The position numbers were made by a program, and so were the translations under genes. Below, piece after piece: positions 35,861 through 44,945 of a stretch of DNA of 64,000 nt (the first letter of the stretch is position 1; each line of letters opens with the position of its first letter). This stretch comes from Saprospiraceae bacterium (GTDB taxonomy: Bacteria > Bacteroidota > Bacteroidia > Chitinophagales > Saprospiraceae), in the NCBI GenBank assembly GCA_016710585.1, contig JADJVN010000046.1, positions 62,001 to 126,000 of the forward strand, in the 5' to 3' direction. Below the pieces are notes generated by a model that was not told where the DNA came from, did no database searches, and worked only from the letters and a program-made list of their open reading frames with translations.

Positions 35861-36769
35861 ATGGTACTGTTGGTAATTTCTATAATTTTCTTGATTCTGA
35901 CTTTTGTAGCAATGAATAGACCGATTCATCCAAATTTATTAAATACGGTTTCGACAGTTAGAACGGTATCAATCATCGGAATAATAGTAGGAATTGCGAT
36001 TTCTTGTTTTGTACAAGTGGATGCGGGATATGTTGGAGTGCAATCATTGTTTGGCAAAATTCAAGAAAGGGTATTGTATCCAGGATTGCATTTTATTAAC
36101 CCACTTATTTCCGTGAAGGAGATAGATGTAAAGACTATGAATTACACCATGAGTGGGGTTCATGATGAAGGTAATAAGTCAGGTGATGATGGAATTCGCG
36201 CACTGACTAAGGATGGTTTGGAGGTTATAATAGATGTCACAGTACTGTATCGTGTAGTCCCAGAAAATGCCCCTAAACTTATTAATGAAATAGGACGCGA
36301 TTATGAGGATAAAGTGATCAGACCAATAGCAAGGACAAAGATCAGAGATTTTTGTGTTTATTATGATGCTGTCGAATTATATTCCCAAAAAAGAGATGAG
36401 TTTCAATTAAAAATTTCGAAAAGTATTGAAGCAGATTTTCAAGGAAGAGGGCTGATATTAGACCAGTTATTGGTAAGAAATATAGCGCTACCAGCGATGG
36501 TAAAAGGTGCAATTGAAGAAAAAATCAAGGCAGAACAAGAAGCACAGAAAATGCAATTTGTTCTTCAAAAGGAAAAACAAGAAGCTGAGAGAAAGCGTGT
36601 AGAAGCTCAGGGTATAGCAGATTATCAAAAGATAATTAATACTGGTTTGACTAAAGAACAATTACAATATGAAATGATAAAAGCCTATAAAGAACTCAGT
36701 GTATCGGCTAATTCAAAAGTAATAGTCATGGGTGATAAAAATTCTCAAGTCTTGATTAATAGCAATTAA
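35861..36769 (+). CDS. SPFH/prohibitin-family membrane protein
   Basis: 302 aa, ATG start. Two hydrophobic N-terminal segments (about 1-17 and 34-51), then an SPFH domain (AGYVGVQSLFGKIQERV, GLHFINPLI, DGLEVIIDVTVLYRV) and a coiled coil from about 215 (EEKIKAEQEAQKMQFVL). Such proteins form large membrane rings that scaffold proteases or microdomains. It stands as a single plus-strand gene, divergent from SNF2. Confidence 0.92.
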   Translation: MVLLVISIIFLILTFVAMNRPIHPNLLNTVSTVRTVSIIGIIVGIAISCFVQVDAGYVGVQSLFGKIQERVLYPGLHFINPLISVKEIDVKTMNYTMSGVHDEGNKSGDDGIRALTKDGLEVIIDVTVLYRVVPENAPKLINEIGRDYEDKVIRPIARTKIRDFCVYYDAVELYSQKRDEFQLKISKSIEADFQGRGLILDQLLVRNIALPAMVKGAIEEKIKAEQEAQKMQFVLQKEKQEAERKRVEAQGIADYQKIINTGLTKEQLQYEMIKAYKELSVSANSKVIVMGDKNSQVLINSN

Positions 36770-36816
36770 ATTTTGAAATATTTAAACTAATTTATTTTTA
36801 ATCAGTCTAAGTTAGT

Positions 36817-37230
36817 ATGCATTTATTTTATATATATCTATTGTTATTTAATTTTAATAATTTAGTTAAGTCTGATTCATCTCCAAATGATCAATTTTTA
36901 GTCTATTTTTTTTTAATGGAAGATTGTAAAATTTGCCAAAATTATGTTTCTGAGATGAACGATTTAAAAGATGAATTTGAGTCCGATTCAATACATTTTA
37001 CAGCTTTCTTTTCTAATCCGAGTAGCTCACAATCAAAGATAAATTTGTTCAATCAAAAGTATAATTTTAAAATTGATTCACATTTAGATGAATCTCAGAT
37101 CACTGCTAGTAGTTTTAAAATTACGGTCACACCTGAATGTTTAGTCTATAATTTGACTAAAAAGAAAGTATTATACCAAGGAAGAATTAGTGATTGGTAT
37201 GCTACTATCGGTAAAAAGCAGCAAAATTAA
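36817..37230 (+). CDS. Thioredoxin-like protein, C-terminus lost to a frameshift
   Basis: 137 aa, ATG start. A short hydrophobic N-terminus is followed by FLMEDCKICQNYV, a CxxC thiol site after a strand, then HFTAFFSN, and a cis-Pro-like TPECLVYN...VLYQGRISDWYATIG, typical of redoxin domains. After GKK the frame ends QQN-stop. Removing one A from the A5 run at 37213-37217 would continue the protein with SSKINQHDLRNALL to a stop at 37330, giving about 170 aa. It sits directly before the heme/copper monooxygenase gene, and such redoxins accompany these enzymes. Confidence 0.75.
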   Translation: MHLFYIYLLLFNFNNLVKSDSSPNDQFLVYFFLMEDCKICQNYVSEMNDLKDEFESDSIHFTAFFSNPSSSQSKINLFNQKYNFKIDSHLDESQITASSFKITVTPECLVYNLTKKKVLYQGRISDWYATIGKKQQN

Positions 37231-37337
37231 TCAACATGATCTTAGAAATGCATTATTGTCAATTCAGAGCGGTCAGATTCCATTAGTTCAACGAACCCTT
37301 GCTGTAGGTTGTTTACTTACTTATAATTAAAATTTAA

Positions 37338-37345
37338 TATCTTTG
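37338..37345 (+). promoter_or_regulatory. Candidate -7 box before the copper monooxygenase gene
   Basis: TATCTTTG matches TAnnTTTG exactly and lies 21 bp before the ATG at 37367. A TTG lies upstream at 25 bp spacing, slightly too far. It would allow separate transcription from the redoxin gene. Confidence 0.4.
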
Positions 37346-37366
37346 TCTAATCAAATTTTCGTTACC

Positions 37367-38926
37367 ATGAAAAAAGCGGTTTTTCTATGTTTTTTTAGTC
37401 TTACTTACATTGCTCAAGTAGCAGCACAGAATTACTCTGAAGACATAGCTGGGATAATCTATACCCATTGTAGCAATTGTCATAGAGCAGGTGAGATCGG
37501 ACCTTTTCCATTGACTAATTTCAATGAAGTAAAGGATAGGGGACAGATCATAAAGTTTGCAACTTCAATAAAGTATATGCCACCATGGAAGCCCGATCCA
37601 AGTTATAAGAATTATCAGCATGAAAATTATTTGACAGATGCTGAGATCGCGTCGATTGGTCGTTGGGTTGACAATGGAATGCCGCAAGGAGATCCTACAA
37701 AAGAACCTGCTTTTCCAAATTTCCCAAAAGGATCTCAAATAGGGACGCCAGATCTTACTTTAACTTTTGCAGAAGCGTATACACACAAAGGAAATTTTAA
37801 TGATGAGTATCGTTATTTTGTTTTACCTACCAATCTAACTAGTGATAAAGATCTTGTCGCATTAGAAATGAGACCAGGGAATAATAACATAGTACATCAT
37901 ACCTTATTTTGGGCTGATGCAAGTGGTAAGGCTAAAGCTGCAGATGATGCCACCCCTGAGTATGGATATGAAGGAGGGGGAATACAGGGATTGCTTTTAG
38001 GAGAACAATTGCCTGGATATGTACCTGGACAGAAACCTAATATTTATACTAATGGAATGGGACAAAAATTGACTAAAGGCTCGGATTTAGTTCTGCAAAT
38101 GCATTATGCTCCGATCGGAGTTGATGAGAAGGATAGTTCTGTGGTGAATTTATTTTTTGCAAAAACACCAGCAAGGAGGACAGTAAGAAATCACATTATG
38201 TTGCCTAATTCTCTAGTGAATGGTCCATTTAAGATACCTAGAGATCAAGTTAAAGAATTTCATGGTGTATTTAAAGTGCCTTTGGAAGTTAGCCTTTTGG
38301 GAATTTGGCCTCATTGTCATATGCTGGGTAAAAAATGGGAAGTCTATGCCATCACACCCACTGGTGAAAAAATTAACTTAATCAAAATTTCGGATTGGGA
38401 TTTTAATTGGCAAGGAGGTTACTATTTTAAAAATTTAGTCGTGCTTCCTGTAAATTCTGAGATCCATGCTTTCGCAACATATGACAATACGGTTGATAAT
38501 CCAGTAAATCCAAATAATCCTACAAAAGATGTGGAATGGGGAGAAGGTACAGCTGATGAAATGTTCTATCTTCCTATCTCTTATGTTTTGTATGAACCTG
38601 GCGATGAAAAGTTAATATTAAATAATAGTGACCCAAAGTATGAAGACATTGGAATTCAAAATATTAACTCTAAGATATATCCAGTTTTCCCCAATCCTTC
38701 TAATTCAGAGCTTAAAGTTGGATTCGTTTTGAATAAAGATCAAAATATTTCACTTGATATTTGTACACCTTCTGGTGAAAAACTTAAAACTGCGATACAA
38801 ACTAAAAACTATCTACAAGGTCAACATGTTGAATATTTAAAATTGGATGACATTATACCTGGAGTTTATTATCTCCGACTGCATACTTCTGAAGGTGTAT
38901 TGACAGAAAAATTTGTTAAGTATTGA
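37367..38926 (+). CDS. Secreted heme c / copper type II ascorbate-dependent monooxygenase-like protein with T9SS tail
   Basis: 519 aa from ATG 37367 (a TTG at 37343 lengthens the pre-signal part only). Signal peptide ~1-20. Residues ~33-110 are a cytochrome c-type domain with CSNCH (about 35-39). The middle resembles PHM/DBH copper enzymes: His-His (IVHHTLFW, ~173), His (LQMHYAP, ~245), HxH (PHCHMLGK, ~315) and a Met ligand (DEMFYL, ~398), the pattern of the two copper sites. The last ~75 residues (VFPNPSNSELKV to VTEKFVKY-like end) form a T9SS sorting domain. It is expected outside the cell and may hydroxylate an organic substrate. The upstream redoxin is its likely partner. Confidence 0.88.
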   Translation: MKKAVFLCFFSLTYIAQVAAQNYSEDIAGIIYTHCSNCHRAGEIGPFPLTNFNEVKDRGQIIKFATSIKYMPPWKPDPSYKNYQHENYLTDAEIASIGRWVDNGMPQGDPTKEPAFPNFPKGSQIGTPDLTLTFAEAYTHKGNFNDEYRYFVLPTNLTSDKDLVALEMRPGNNNIVHHTLFWADASGKAKAADDATPEYGYEGGGIQGLLLGEQLPGYVPGQKPNIYTNGMGQKLTKGSDLVLQMHYAPIGVDEKDSSVVNLFFAKTPARRTVRNHIMLPNSLVNGPFKIPRDQVKEFHGVFKVPLEVSLLGIWPHCHMLGKKWEVYAITPTGEKINLIKISDWDFNWQGGYYFKNLVVLPVNSEIHAFATYDNTVDNPVNPNNPTKDVEWGEGTADEMFYLPISYVLYEPGDEKLILNNSDPKYEDIGIQNINSKIYPVFPNPSNSELKVGFVLNKDQNISLDICTPSGEKLKTAIQTKNYLQGQHVEYLKLDDIIPGVYYLRLHTSEGVLTEKFVKY

Positions 38927-38984
38927 TTGAGTGAAGTTAAATTAAAATCGAATATTAATAATAAAGTCAAATATAAATTAGCAT

Positions 38985-40754
38985 ATGAATTCAGTATTAA
39001 AGGGAGGAGAATTTTTAATTAAAGAAACAGATATTCAAACGAATTTTATTCCAGAAGATTTAAATGAAGATCAAAACATGATCAGAAATTCTGTTCGAGA
39101 ATTTGTCACAAATGAAGTTCGAGTTAAAGGCAATGAACTTCAAAATCAAGAAGAATTATTAGCTTTGGCTGGACAGTTGGGTTTGTTGGCAGCTCATATA
39201 CCTGAAGAATATGGCGGGAACCCTTTAGATACACATAGCAATACATTGATTTCAGAAGAACTGGGAAGGGGGAATGGTTCTTTTAGCACATCACTTGCTG
39301 CACATACTGGAATTGGAATGTTGCCAATACTATACTTTGGATCAGAAGAATTAAAGAAGAAATATTTGCCTGGACTCAGTTCAGGGAATTTAAAAGCTTC
39401 GTATTGTCTTACAGAGCCTAGTTCTGGAAGTGATGCTCTATCTGCTAAATCTCAGGCGAAACTGTCAGATGATGGAAAAAATTATATTCTCAATGGACAA
39501 AAAATGTGGATCTCTAATGCTGGATTTGCAGATATATTTATTGTGTTTGCCCAAGTGGATGGGACGAAGTTCACTGGATTTCTTGTCGAGAAGGGTACCC
39601 CTGGACTGACCTTAGGTGCCGAGGAACACAAACTAGGAATTAAAGGATCTTCTACAAGACAAGTGTTCTTAGAAAATGTAAGCATTCCGATAAATCAAGT
39701 GTTAGGCGAAGTAGGTAAAGGACATCTTATTGCATTCAATGTATTAAATATAGGAAGGTATAAGTTAGGTACAATGGCAATGGGTGGATGTAAAATCTGC
39801 ATTACAGAAGCTGTCAAATATGCAAATGAACGAATTCAATTTGATCAACCCATCTCTAGTTTTGGAGCGATCAAATATAAGTTGGCTGAAATGGCCATCA
39901 GAACATTTGTAGCGGAATCTACAGTATATCGTGTTTCAGATCTTATGGATGATAAGAAGAATGAAGAGTTAAATTTAGGTAGAAATTATGCACAAGCTAT
40001 GTTAGAGTCTGCAGAAGAATATGCAGTGGAATGTGCTATAATTAAGATCTATGGATCTGAAGTATTGGATTATGTGGCTGATGAATTATTACAAATTCAT
40101 GGTGGCAATGGATTCAGTGAAGAATATGTTCCAGCTAGGGTCTATAGAGATTCTCGAATAAATAGAATTTATGAGGGAACCAATGAAATCAATAGAATGC
40201 TAATCATCAATATGATACTAAAGCGCACGATGAAAGGTGCATTAGATCTTGTAGGTCCAGCTTGGGAAGTTCAAAAAGAATTGACTGGTATGCCAAAAAT
40301 GGAAATCCCAGAAGGAACTTATGGATTAGAATGGCGCACTGTAAAAGACTTTAAGAAACTGACTTTAATGGTTGCAGGTGCAGCTGTAAAATACCAGTTA
40401 GATGGAAAACATGATTTGAAAGATCAGCAAGAATTACTTTTAAATGTAGCTGATATGATGATTGATTTATATAATTCTGAATCGATAATATTAAGAGTTG
40501 AAAAATTAACTTCGAATTACAGTTCTGAAAATTTGGATGCTCAAATTGCAATGATGAAAGTGTATCTTTGGGATGCACAAAGTCGACTAGTAAAAAATGC
40601 TCAAGATGCCTTAGCGTCGTTTGCTACAGGTGATGAATTGCGCATCATGATGATGGGAATCAAGCGATTTGCAAGATATGAAGCTGTCAATGTCAAAGAA
40701 TTGAGAAGGACAGTTGCAAATAAAATTATTGCAGCGAAGGAATATTGTTTTTAA
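38985..40754 (+). CDS. Acyl-CoA dehydrogenase (long, ~590 aa type)
   Basis: 589 aa, ATG start. N-terminal acyl-CoA dehydrogenase core with YCLTEPSSGSDA (FAD/substrate loop), MWISNAGFADIFIVFA, and RIYEGTNEINRMLI carrying the typical catalytic-Glu segment. An extra ~170-residue C-terminal helical domain is like that of VLCAD/ACAD9-type enzymes. It oxidises acyl-CoA in beta-oxidation, with electrons to ETF. Ends 3 bp before the convergent saccharopine dehydrogenase-like gene. A thiolase is encoded 7 kb away. Confidence 0.95.
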   Translation: MNSVLKGGEFLIKETDIQTNFIPEDLNEDQNMIRNSVREFVTNEVRVKGNELQNQEELLALAGQLGLLAAHIPEEYGGNPLDTHSNTLISEELGRGNGSFSTSLAAHTGIGMLPILYFGSEELKKKYLPGLSSGNLKASYCLTEPSSGSDALSAKSQAKLSDDGKNYILNGQKMWISNAGFADIFIVFAQVDGTKFTGFLVEKGTPGLTLGAEEHKLGIKGSSTRQVFLENVSIPINQVLGEVGKGHLIAFNVLNIGRYKLGTMAMGGCKICITEAVKYANERIQFDQPISSFGAIKYKLAEMAIRTFVAESTVYRVSDLMDDKKNEELNLGRNYAQAMLESAEEYAVECAIIKIYGSEVLDYVADELLQIHGGNGFSEEYVPARVYRDSRINRIYEGTNEINRMLIINMILKRTMKGALDLVGPAWEVQKELTGMPKMEIPEGTYGLEWRTVKDFKKLTLMVAGAAVKYQLDGKHDLKDQQELLLNVADMMIDLYNSESIILRVEKLTSNYSSENLDAQIAMMKVYLWDAQSRLVKNAQDALASFATGDELRIMMMGIKRFARYEAVNVKELRRTVANKIIAAKEYCF

Positions 40755-40757
40755 TTA

Positions 40758-41930
40758 TTAAACTTCAGAAAAGGAATAATCAGAATTGACCAAGTTTTCA
40801 TATATATAAGATACGAAAGGGCCATTTAAGAATTCTTTTGTATCTATCATTGATTGCAAAATTGGTCCTTTATAACGACCAGTCAACAGCATTCGTGCAC
40901 ATTCGAGCATTGGAGCAGCCGTTGCTGTTTGAATAGCTTTGATTTTATAAGAACCAACGACTTTGGGAAATATTTTCATTGATTTTTCTATAATATATAG
41001 ATTGTCAGAATCATCTCGGCCAGTGACAGATGAATACAACACAATAATATCATCCTCAACATGAGGAATTATCGATTTAAATTTAGCTAACAGGGCTTTA
41101 TCTAAATCTTCAGAGATTCCTATTTCGTCTATTTGCTTCCTTACCCAATTGTAGTGACCAGGATATCGTATCGTCCGATAGTCAAGTTTTTTAACTTTTG
41201 TATTAAAATATTCTGGCATATCAGCAGCACCACCTGAAGTATAGTCATCTTCATAAGTGACGCCATCAATAATTATAGTTTGTGTATCTGATAGGGAAGG
41301 GACATTTTGTTTCTTGCCATCCTTTACGATGATTGCATCTTTGACATATTCTGTGGCAACTCCTATGGGACTCCATGTGAAGCCATAAAAGTGAGGAGAC
41401 TTAGTGATACTAGTCAATGCACCTACTTTCATTGAAATTTCTTCAAATTCCGAAATTCCGTATTTTTTTGAGAATTTTTCAGTTAAATATTTTGCTAAAA
41501 TATTGATATATCCAGGAGCAAGACCAGATTGAATTATAAAACCAGTCTCTGCACCTTCAGCAATTTTCATCACTTCCTCTGATTCCTTGACATATTCAGT
41601 GAGATTTACATAATGCAGTCCGAATTCACGAGCATATTTTGCGATCCTTGGGGCCTCAGAACCTGGCAAACAATCCAATACAATATCACCAGATTCGAAG
41701 ATAAACTTCATTTCCTCCGTCAATTGATTTGGATCGACATAAAATGCATTCACTTGAGTTAATCTAGATGTCCCAGCAGTAATCCATTGAACGACATCCT
41801 TTGCAGCTTTTAAATTAATATCACCGATAAAAATTTCAGCATCGATTACTTGGCGTTCAGCCAAAATAAGTCCAACTGCTTTTCCAATTCCTCCAGCTCC
41901 AAGTATAATTACTTTTTCTTTTTTATACAT
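40758..41930 (-). CDS. Saccharopine dehydrogenase-family NAD(P) enzyme
   Basis: 390 aa from ATG 41930; a GTG one codon earlier is possible. Rossmann fold at the N-terminus (VIILGAGGIGKAVGLIL), followed by the family's catalytic domain with YVNLTEYVKESEEV, QSGLAPGYINILAKYL and KVGALT. The family covers saccharopine, lysine 6- and carboxynorspermidine dehydrogenases; the exact substrate is not clear. Cytoplasmic. It faces ftsK divergently across ~235 bp of AT-rich DNA. Confidence 0.85.
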   Translation of the reverse strand: MYKKEKVIILGAGGIGKAVGLILAERQVIDAEIFIGDINLKAAKDVVQWITAGTSRLTQVNAFYVDPNQLTEEMKFIFESGDIVLDCLPGSEAPRIAKYAREFGLHYVNLTEYVKESEEVMKIAEGAETGFIIQSGLAPGYINILAKYLTEKFSKKYGISEFEEISMKVGALTSITKSPHFYGFTWSPIGVATEYVKDAIIVKDGKKQNVPSLSDTQTIIIDGVTYEDDYTSGGAADMPEYFNTKVKKLDYRTIRYPGHYNWVRKQIDEIGISEDLDKALLAKFKSIIPHVEDDIIVLYSSVTGRDDSDNLYIIEKSMKIFPKVVGSYKIKAIQTATAAPMLECARMLLTGRYKGPILQSMIDTKEFLNGPFVSYIYENLVNSDYSFSEV

Positions 41931-42126
41931 CACCCTTATTTTATGTCAAGAATTTAATGTTTTTTCTTCCCGTTTGTTCAAAAATTTTAAATTTTACTAG
42001 CCAAGCGGCCAATTTTTATAGGTCTAATAATCAACAAATTATCATATTATAAATATATATAATATATAAATATGTATTTTTTATGTAAAAAACATATTAT
42101 AAAATTTTGTAATATGACATCAATTC

Positions 42127-42136
42127 ACTTACCTTT
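42127..42136 (+). promoter_or_regulatory. Possible -7 box before ftsK
   Basis: The stretch CTTACCTTTA contains TACCTTTA, one base from TAnnTTTG, about 30 bp before the ftsK start. The 233-bp spacer upstream is extremely AT-rich, with an imperfect inverted repeat (arms around ATATGT and ACATAT near 42070-42096) but no reading frame. Confidence 0.25.
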
Positions 42137-42166
42137 ACGACAGGTTATCAAATCATCTACTACGAC

Positions 42167-44383
42167 ATGACTAAGGTTAAAAACAAATCCAAAAAGGGTT
42201 CTTTTTGGGATCAATTGCTCCACGGCATCCGTGACGAAAGATTCACCAAGATTCTTGCAATGGTGTGTTTTATGTTGTCAATATTCTTGACTATTTCATT
42301 TATCTCTTATTTGTTTACATGGCGAGCTGATCAAGATAAAGTGATCCATTATTCTTGGAGAATATTGTTCGCTTCAAAGATTGAAGTTGCCAATTGGTTA
42401 GGCAGACTGGGGGCTTTTTCTTCACATATGTTGTTTTATTATGGATTTGGAATTGCTGGTTTTTTGTTCATTCCAATATTAGTGAATCTCGGTTTCCGAT
42501 TTTTATATCGCAATGGAACTATGTTGTTTTTGAGATTTTCAACCCATGCCAGTATCATTATGGTTCTCCTTTCTATGATTTTTGACTTTGTTGGTCAGGA
42601 TTCATTTTTTCCATGGGGTGGTGCTTTTGGTTCCAGAACATGTGCTTTACTTTCAAGTTTCGTGGGAGAATTAGGACTAGGAGTTGCCTTAATATTTGGA
42701 GTGATTTCATTATTTGTTTGGTATTTTAATCCAAATATTCAAGAATTTCAATTGGCTAATACAGGAACCCCTAGCACAAGTGTATGGACTATGGGTTGGT
42801 TTAAGTCAAGCGAAGGAGCAGAATCAAAATCTGAAATGGCAAAATCAATGTCATTTCATTCAAAAATAGATACAGTACCAGATGAAGATCCATTTGTAAT
42901 AGATTTTAGCGATTATGCTAAAAATAAAAAGGATCTTGAGTTGCAGAATCAAGCTGCAGCTCAAAAAGTGGATGATGATGAACTAACGATCAAAGATTCT
43001 TCTGTGCATGCAAAAAGTGATGAGTTGGAGTTACTCATTAATGAATCGATTCCAGAACCAGTAATTGCTGCTAAAGTTCTTACTGAGTTTCCCACCATGC
43101 GTTCAAAACAAAATGAAGAAGAGGAAGAAGATTCATGGGATACATCAAATCTAGCGCCATATGACCATACGGAGGAACTATCTAAATATGTTGTGCCACC
43201 TTTAGATTTGTTAAATGATTATGCAGATCAGAAAGTAGAAGTGGATCGTGCAGAGCTTGAGGCAAATAAAAATCAAATTGTAGCTACTTTACTACATTAT
43301 AAAATTGAAATTCAAAAAATAAAAGCTACGATTGGTCCAACAGTTACTTTATACGAAATCGTTCCTGCTCCAGGTGTAAGAATATCAAGAATCAAAAGCT
43401 TAGAAGATGATATTGCTTTAAGTTTATCTGCACAAGGAATAAGAATTATAGCGCCTATTCCTGGTAAAGGTACCATAGGTATTGAAGTCGCTAATAAGAA
43501 TAAGCAAATTGTTGCATTAAAGGATTTATTGAGATCTGAAAAATTCAATGATGGCAAGATGGAACTTCCATTGGCTTTGGGAAAGAATATTTCTAATGAA
43601 GTGGTTGTAGGAGATTTGACAAAAATGCCTCATCTACTTATAGCTGGTGCTACAGGTCAAGGGAAGTCTGTAGGAATCAATTCAATTTTAATGTCAATTT
43701 TATACCGTAAACACCCTTCAGAAGTGAAGTTGGTTTTGATTGATCCAAAGAAAGTTGAATTGCCAATTTATACGGAGATTGAAAAACATTTCTTAGCACG
43801 TTTACCAAATTCTGATGAAGCTATCATTACTGATACATCGAAAGTAATTTATACTTTGAATTCATTATGTATAGAAATGGATCAACGATATGAATTACTG
43901 AAAATGGCTCGAGTAAGAAATCTTTTAGAATATAATGAAAAGTTTAAATCGAGAAAATTAAATCCTGAAAAAGGGCATAAATTTTTACCTTATATAATTT
44001 TAATTATTGATGAGTTTGCTGATTTAATTATGACAGCAGGCAAAGAAGTGGAAATGCCAATAGGTCGACTTGCACAATTGGCTCGAGCTGTAGGAATTCA
44101 TTTAATTATTGCAACACAGCGTCCATCAGTGAAAATTATTACTGGACTAATTAAAGCTAATTTTCCTGGAAGAATCGCCTTTAAAGTTTCATCGAATATT
44201 GATTCACGTACTATTCTAGATTATGGTGGTGCAGAGAGATTGATCGGTAGAGGTGATATGTTATACAATGTGGGCTCTGATATGGTGCGATTGCAATGTG
44301 CATTTGTTGATACACCTGAAGTTGAACGTGTGATTAAATTTATTGGTAATCAACAGGGATTTGGTACCATATTTTCTTCCTGA
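42167..44383 (+). CDS. ftsK: DNA translocase FtsK, main part (frameshift removes the gamma domain)
   Basis: 738 aa, ATG start. Four N-terminal membrane helices (about 25-190), a charged linker (about 215-345), then the RecA-like motor with Walker A GATGQGKSVG (~496) and Walker B LIIDEFADLI (~613) and TQRPSVKIITGLIKANFPGR. It anchors at the septum and pumps DNA during division. The frame ends in GFGTIFSS-stop; the gamma (KOPS-reading) domain continues in the +1 frame to 44663, so the full protein would be ~831 aa. The shift lies between about 44356 and 44376. Essential in most bacteria, so an assembly error is likely. Confidence 0.93.
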   Translation: MTKVKNKSKKGSFWDQLLHGIRDERFTKILAMVCFMLSIFLTISFISYLFTWRADQDKVIHYSWRILFASKIEVANWLGRLGAFSSHMLFYYGFGIAGFLFIPILVNLGFRFLYRNGTMLFLRFSTHASIIMVLLSMIFDFVGQDSFFPWGGAFGSRTCALLSSFVGELGLGVALIFGVISLFVWYFNPNIQEFQLANTGTPSTSVWTMGWFKSSEGAESKSEMAKSMSFHSKIDTVPDEDPFVIDFSDYAKNKKDLELQNQAAAQKVDDDELTIKDSSVHAKSDELELLINESIPEPVIAAKVLTEFPTMRSKQNEEEEEDSWDTSNLAPYDHTEELSKYVVPPLDLLNDYADQKVEVDRAELEANKNQIVATLLHYKIEIQKIKATIGPTVTLYEIVPAPGVRISRIKSLEDDIALSLSAQGIRIIAPIPGKGTIGIEVANKNKQIVALKDLLRSEKFNDGKMELPLALGKNISNEVVVGDLTKMPHLLIAGATGQGKSVGINSILMSILYRKHPSEVKLVLIDPKKVELPIYTEIEKHFLARLPNSDEAIITDTSKVIYTLNSLCIEMDQRYELLKMARVRNLLEYNEKFKSRKLNPEKGHKFLPYIILIIDEFADLIMTAGKEVEMPIGRLAQLARAVGIHLIIATQRPSVKIITGLIKANFPGRIAFKVSSNIDSRTILDYGGAERLIGRGDMLYNVGSDMVRLQCAFVDTPEVERVIKFIGNQQGFGTIFSS

Positions 44384-44384
44384 A

Positions 44385-44663
44385 TATAAAGGAGAAGATG
44401 GGCTTGATGAAGCAAGCAATATTAGTGCATCAGACCTTGATGAGATGTTTGAAGAAGCTGCTCGATTGGTTGTACAGTCTCAACATGGCAGTACTTCAAT
44501 GATACAGAGAAGATTGAAATTAGGATATAATAGAGCAGGGCGGATTATGGATCAAATGGAAGCATTGGGCATCGTCTCTGCAGCAGAAGGAAGTAAACCA
44601 AGAGAAGTATTAGTTTTTAATGAAGCAGAATTTGACTCTATAATGAGTCGATTCAAGAAGTGA
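44385..44663 (+). CDS. ftsK: FtsK C-terminal gamma domain, in a shifted frame
   Basis: Continues the protein after FLPEYKGEDG with the winged-helix gamma domain: EAARLVVQSQHGSTSMIQRRLKLGYNRAGRIMDQME and a GIVSAAEGSKPREVL end, the DNA-sequence-reading part of FtsK. A TTG at 44343 could start it separately, but it has no sensible independent role, so it is treated as the 3' end of ftsK. Confidence 0.85.
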   Translation, partial: YKGEDGLDEASNISASDLDEMFEEAARLVVQSQHGSTSMIQRRLKLGYNRAGRIMDQMEALGIVSAAEGSKPREVLVFNEAEFDSIMSRFKK

Positions 44664-44715
44664 CCTAGTCTTTTTTTTTATCATAGTTGACCAACTGAGA
44701 TTGATAGTAGATGTC

Positions 44716-44745
44716 GTCTCGCCTAACCAGCGAGACTTTTTTTTT
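44716..44745 (+). terminator. Rho-independent terminator after ftsK
   Basis: Perfect 7-bp stem GTCTCGC / GCGAGAC around a 7-bp loop, followed by nine Ts, 52 bp past the ftsK stop at 44663. The rest of the gap to 44945 holds no reading frame. Confidence 0.95.
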
Positions 44746-44945
44746 GTTTTTTTCTAAGCTTGAACAATAATTTAGCTCAATGTTTTAAGAATGCAAATAA
44801 TAAAAAATAATACAATGTTTAATCAAATTTACTTCCTTTTAAATATTTATTAATAAATTCCTATGGAAATTCTCTCATCAAGAATAATTTTTGTTTATGA
44901 TTCGAAAAAAACAATATCTTGCAGAATGTGTATAATTAGAGTCTA

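Noticed and set aside
41998..42020. tRNA-like AGCCAAGCGGCC stretch
   Set aside because: It resembles a tRNA D-arm, but there is no matching T-arm (GTTCRANNC) or acceptor stem around it.
44343..44663. Separate gene starting at TTG 44343
   Set aside because: The product is only the FtsK gamma domain; its first residues are out-of-frame readings of the ftsK motor end.
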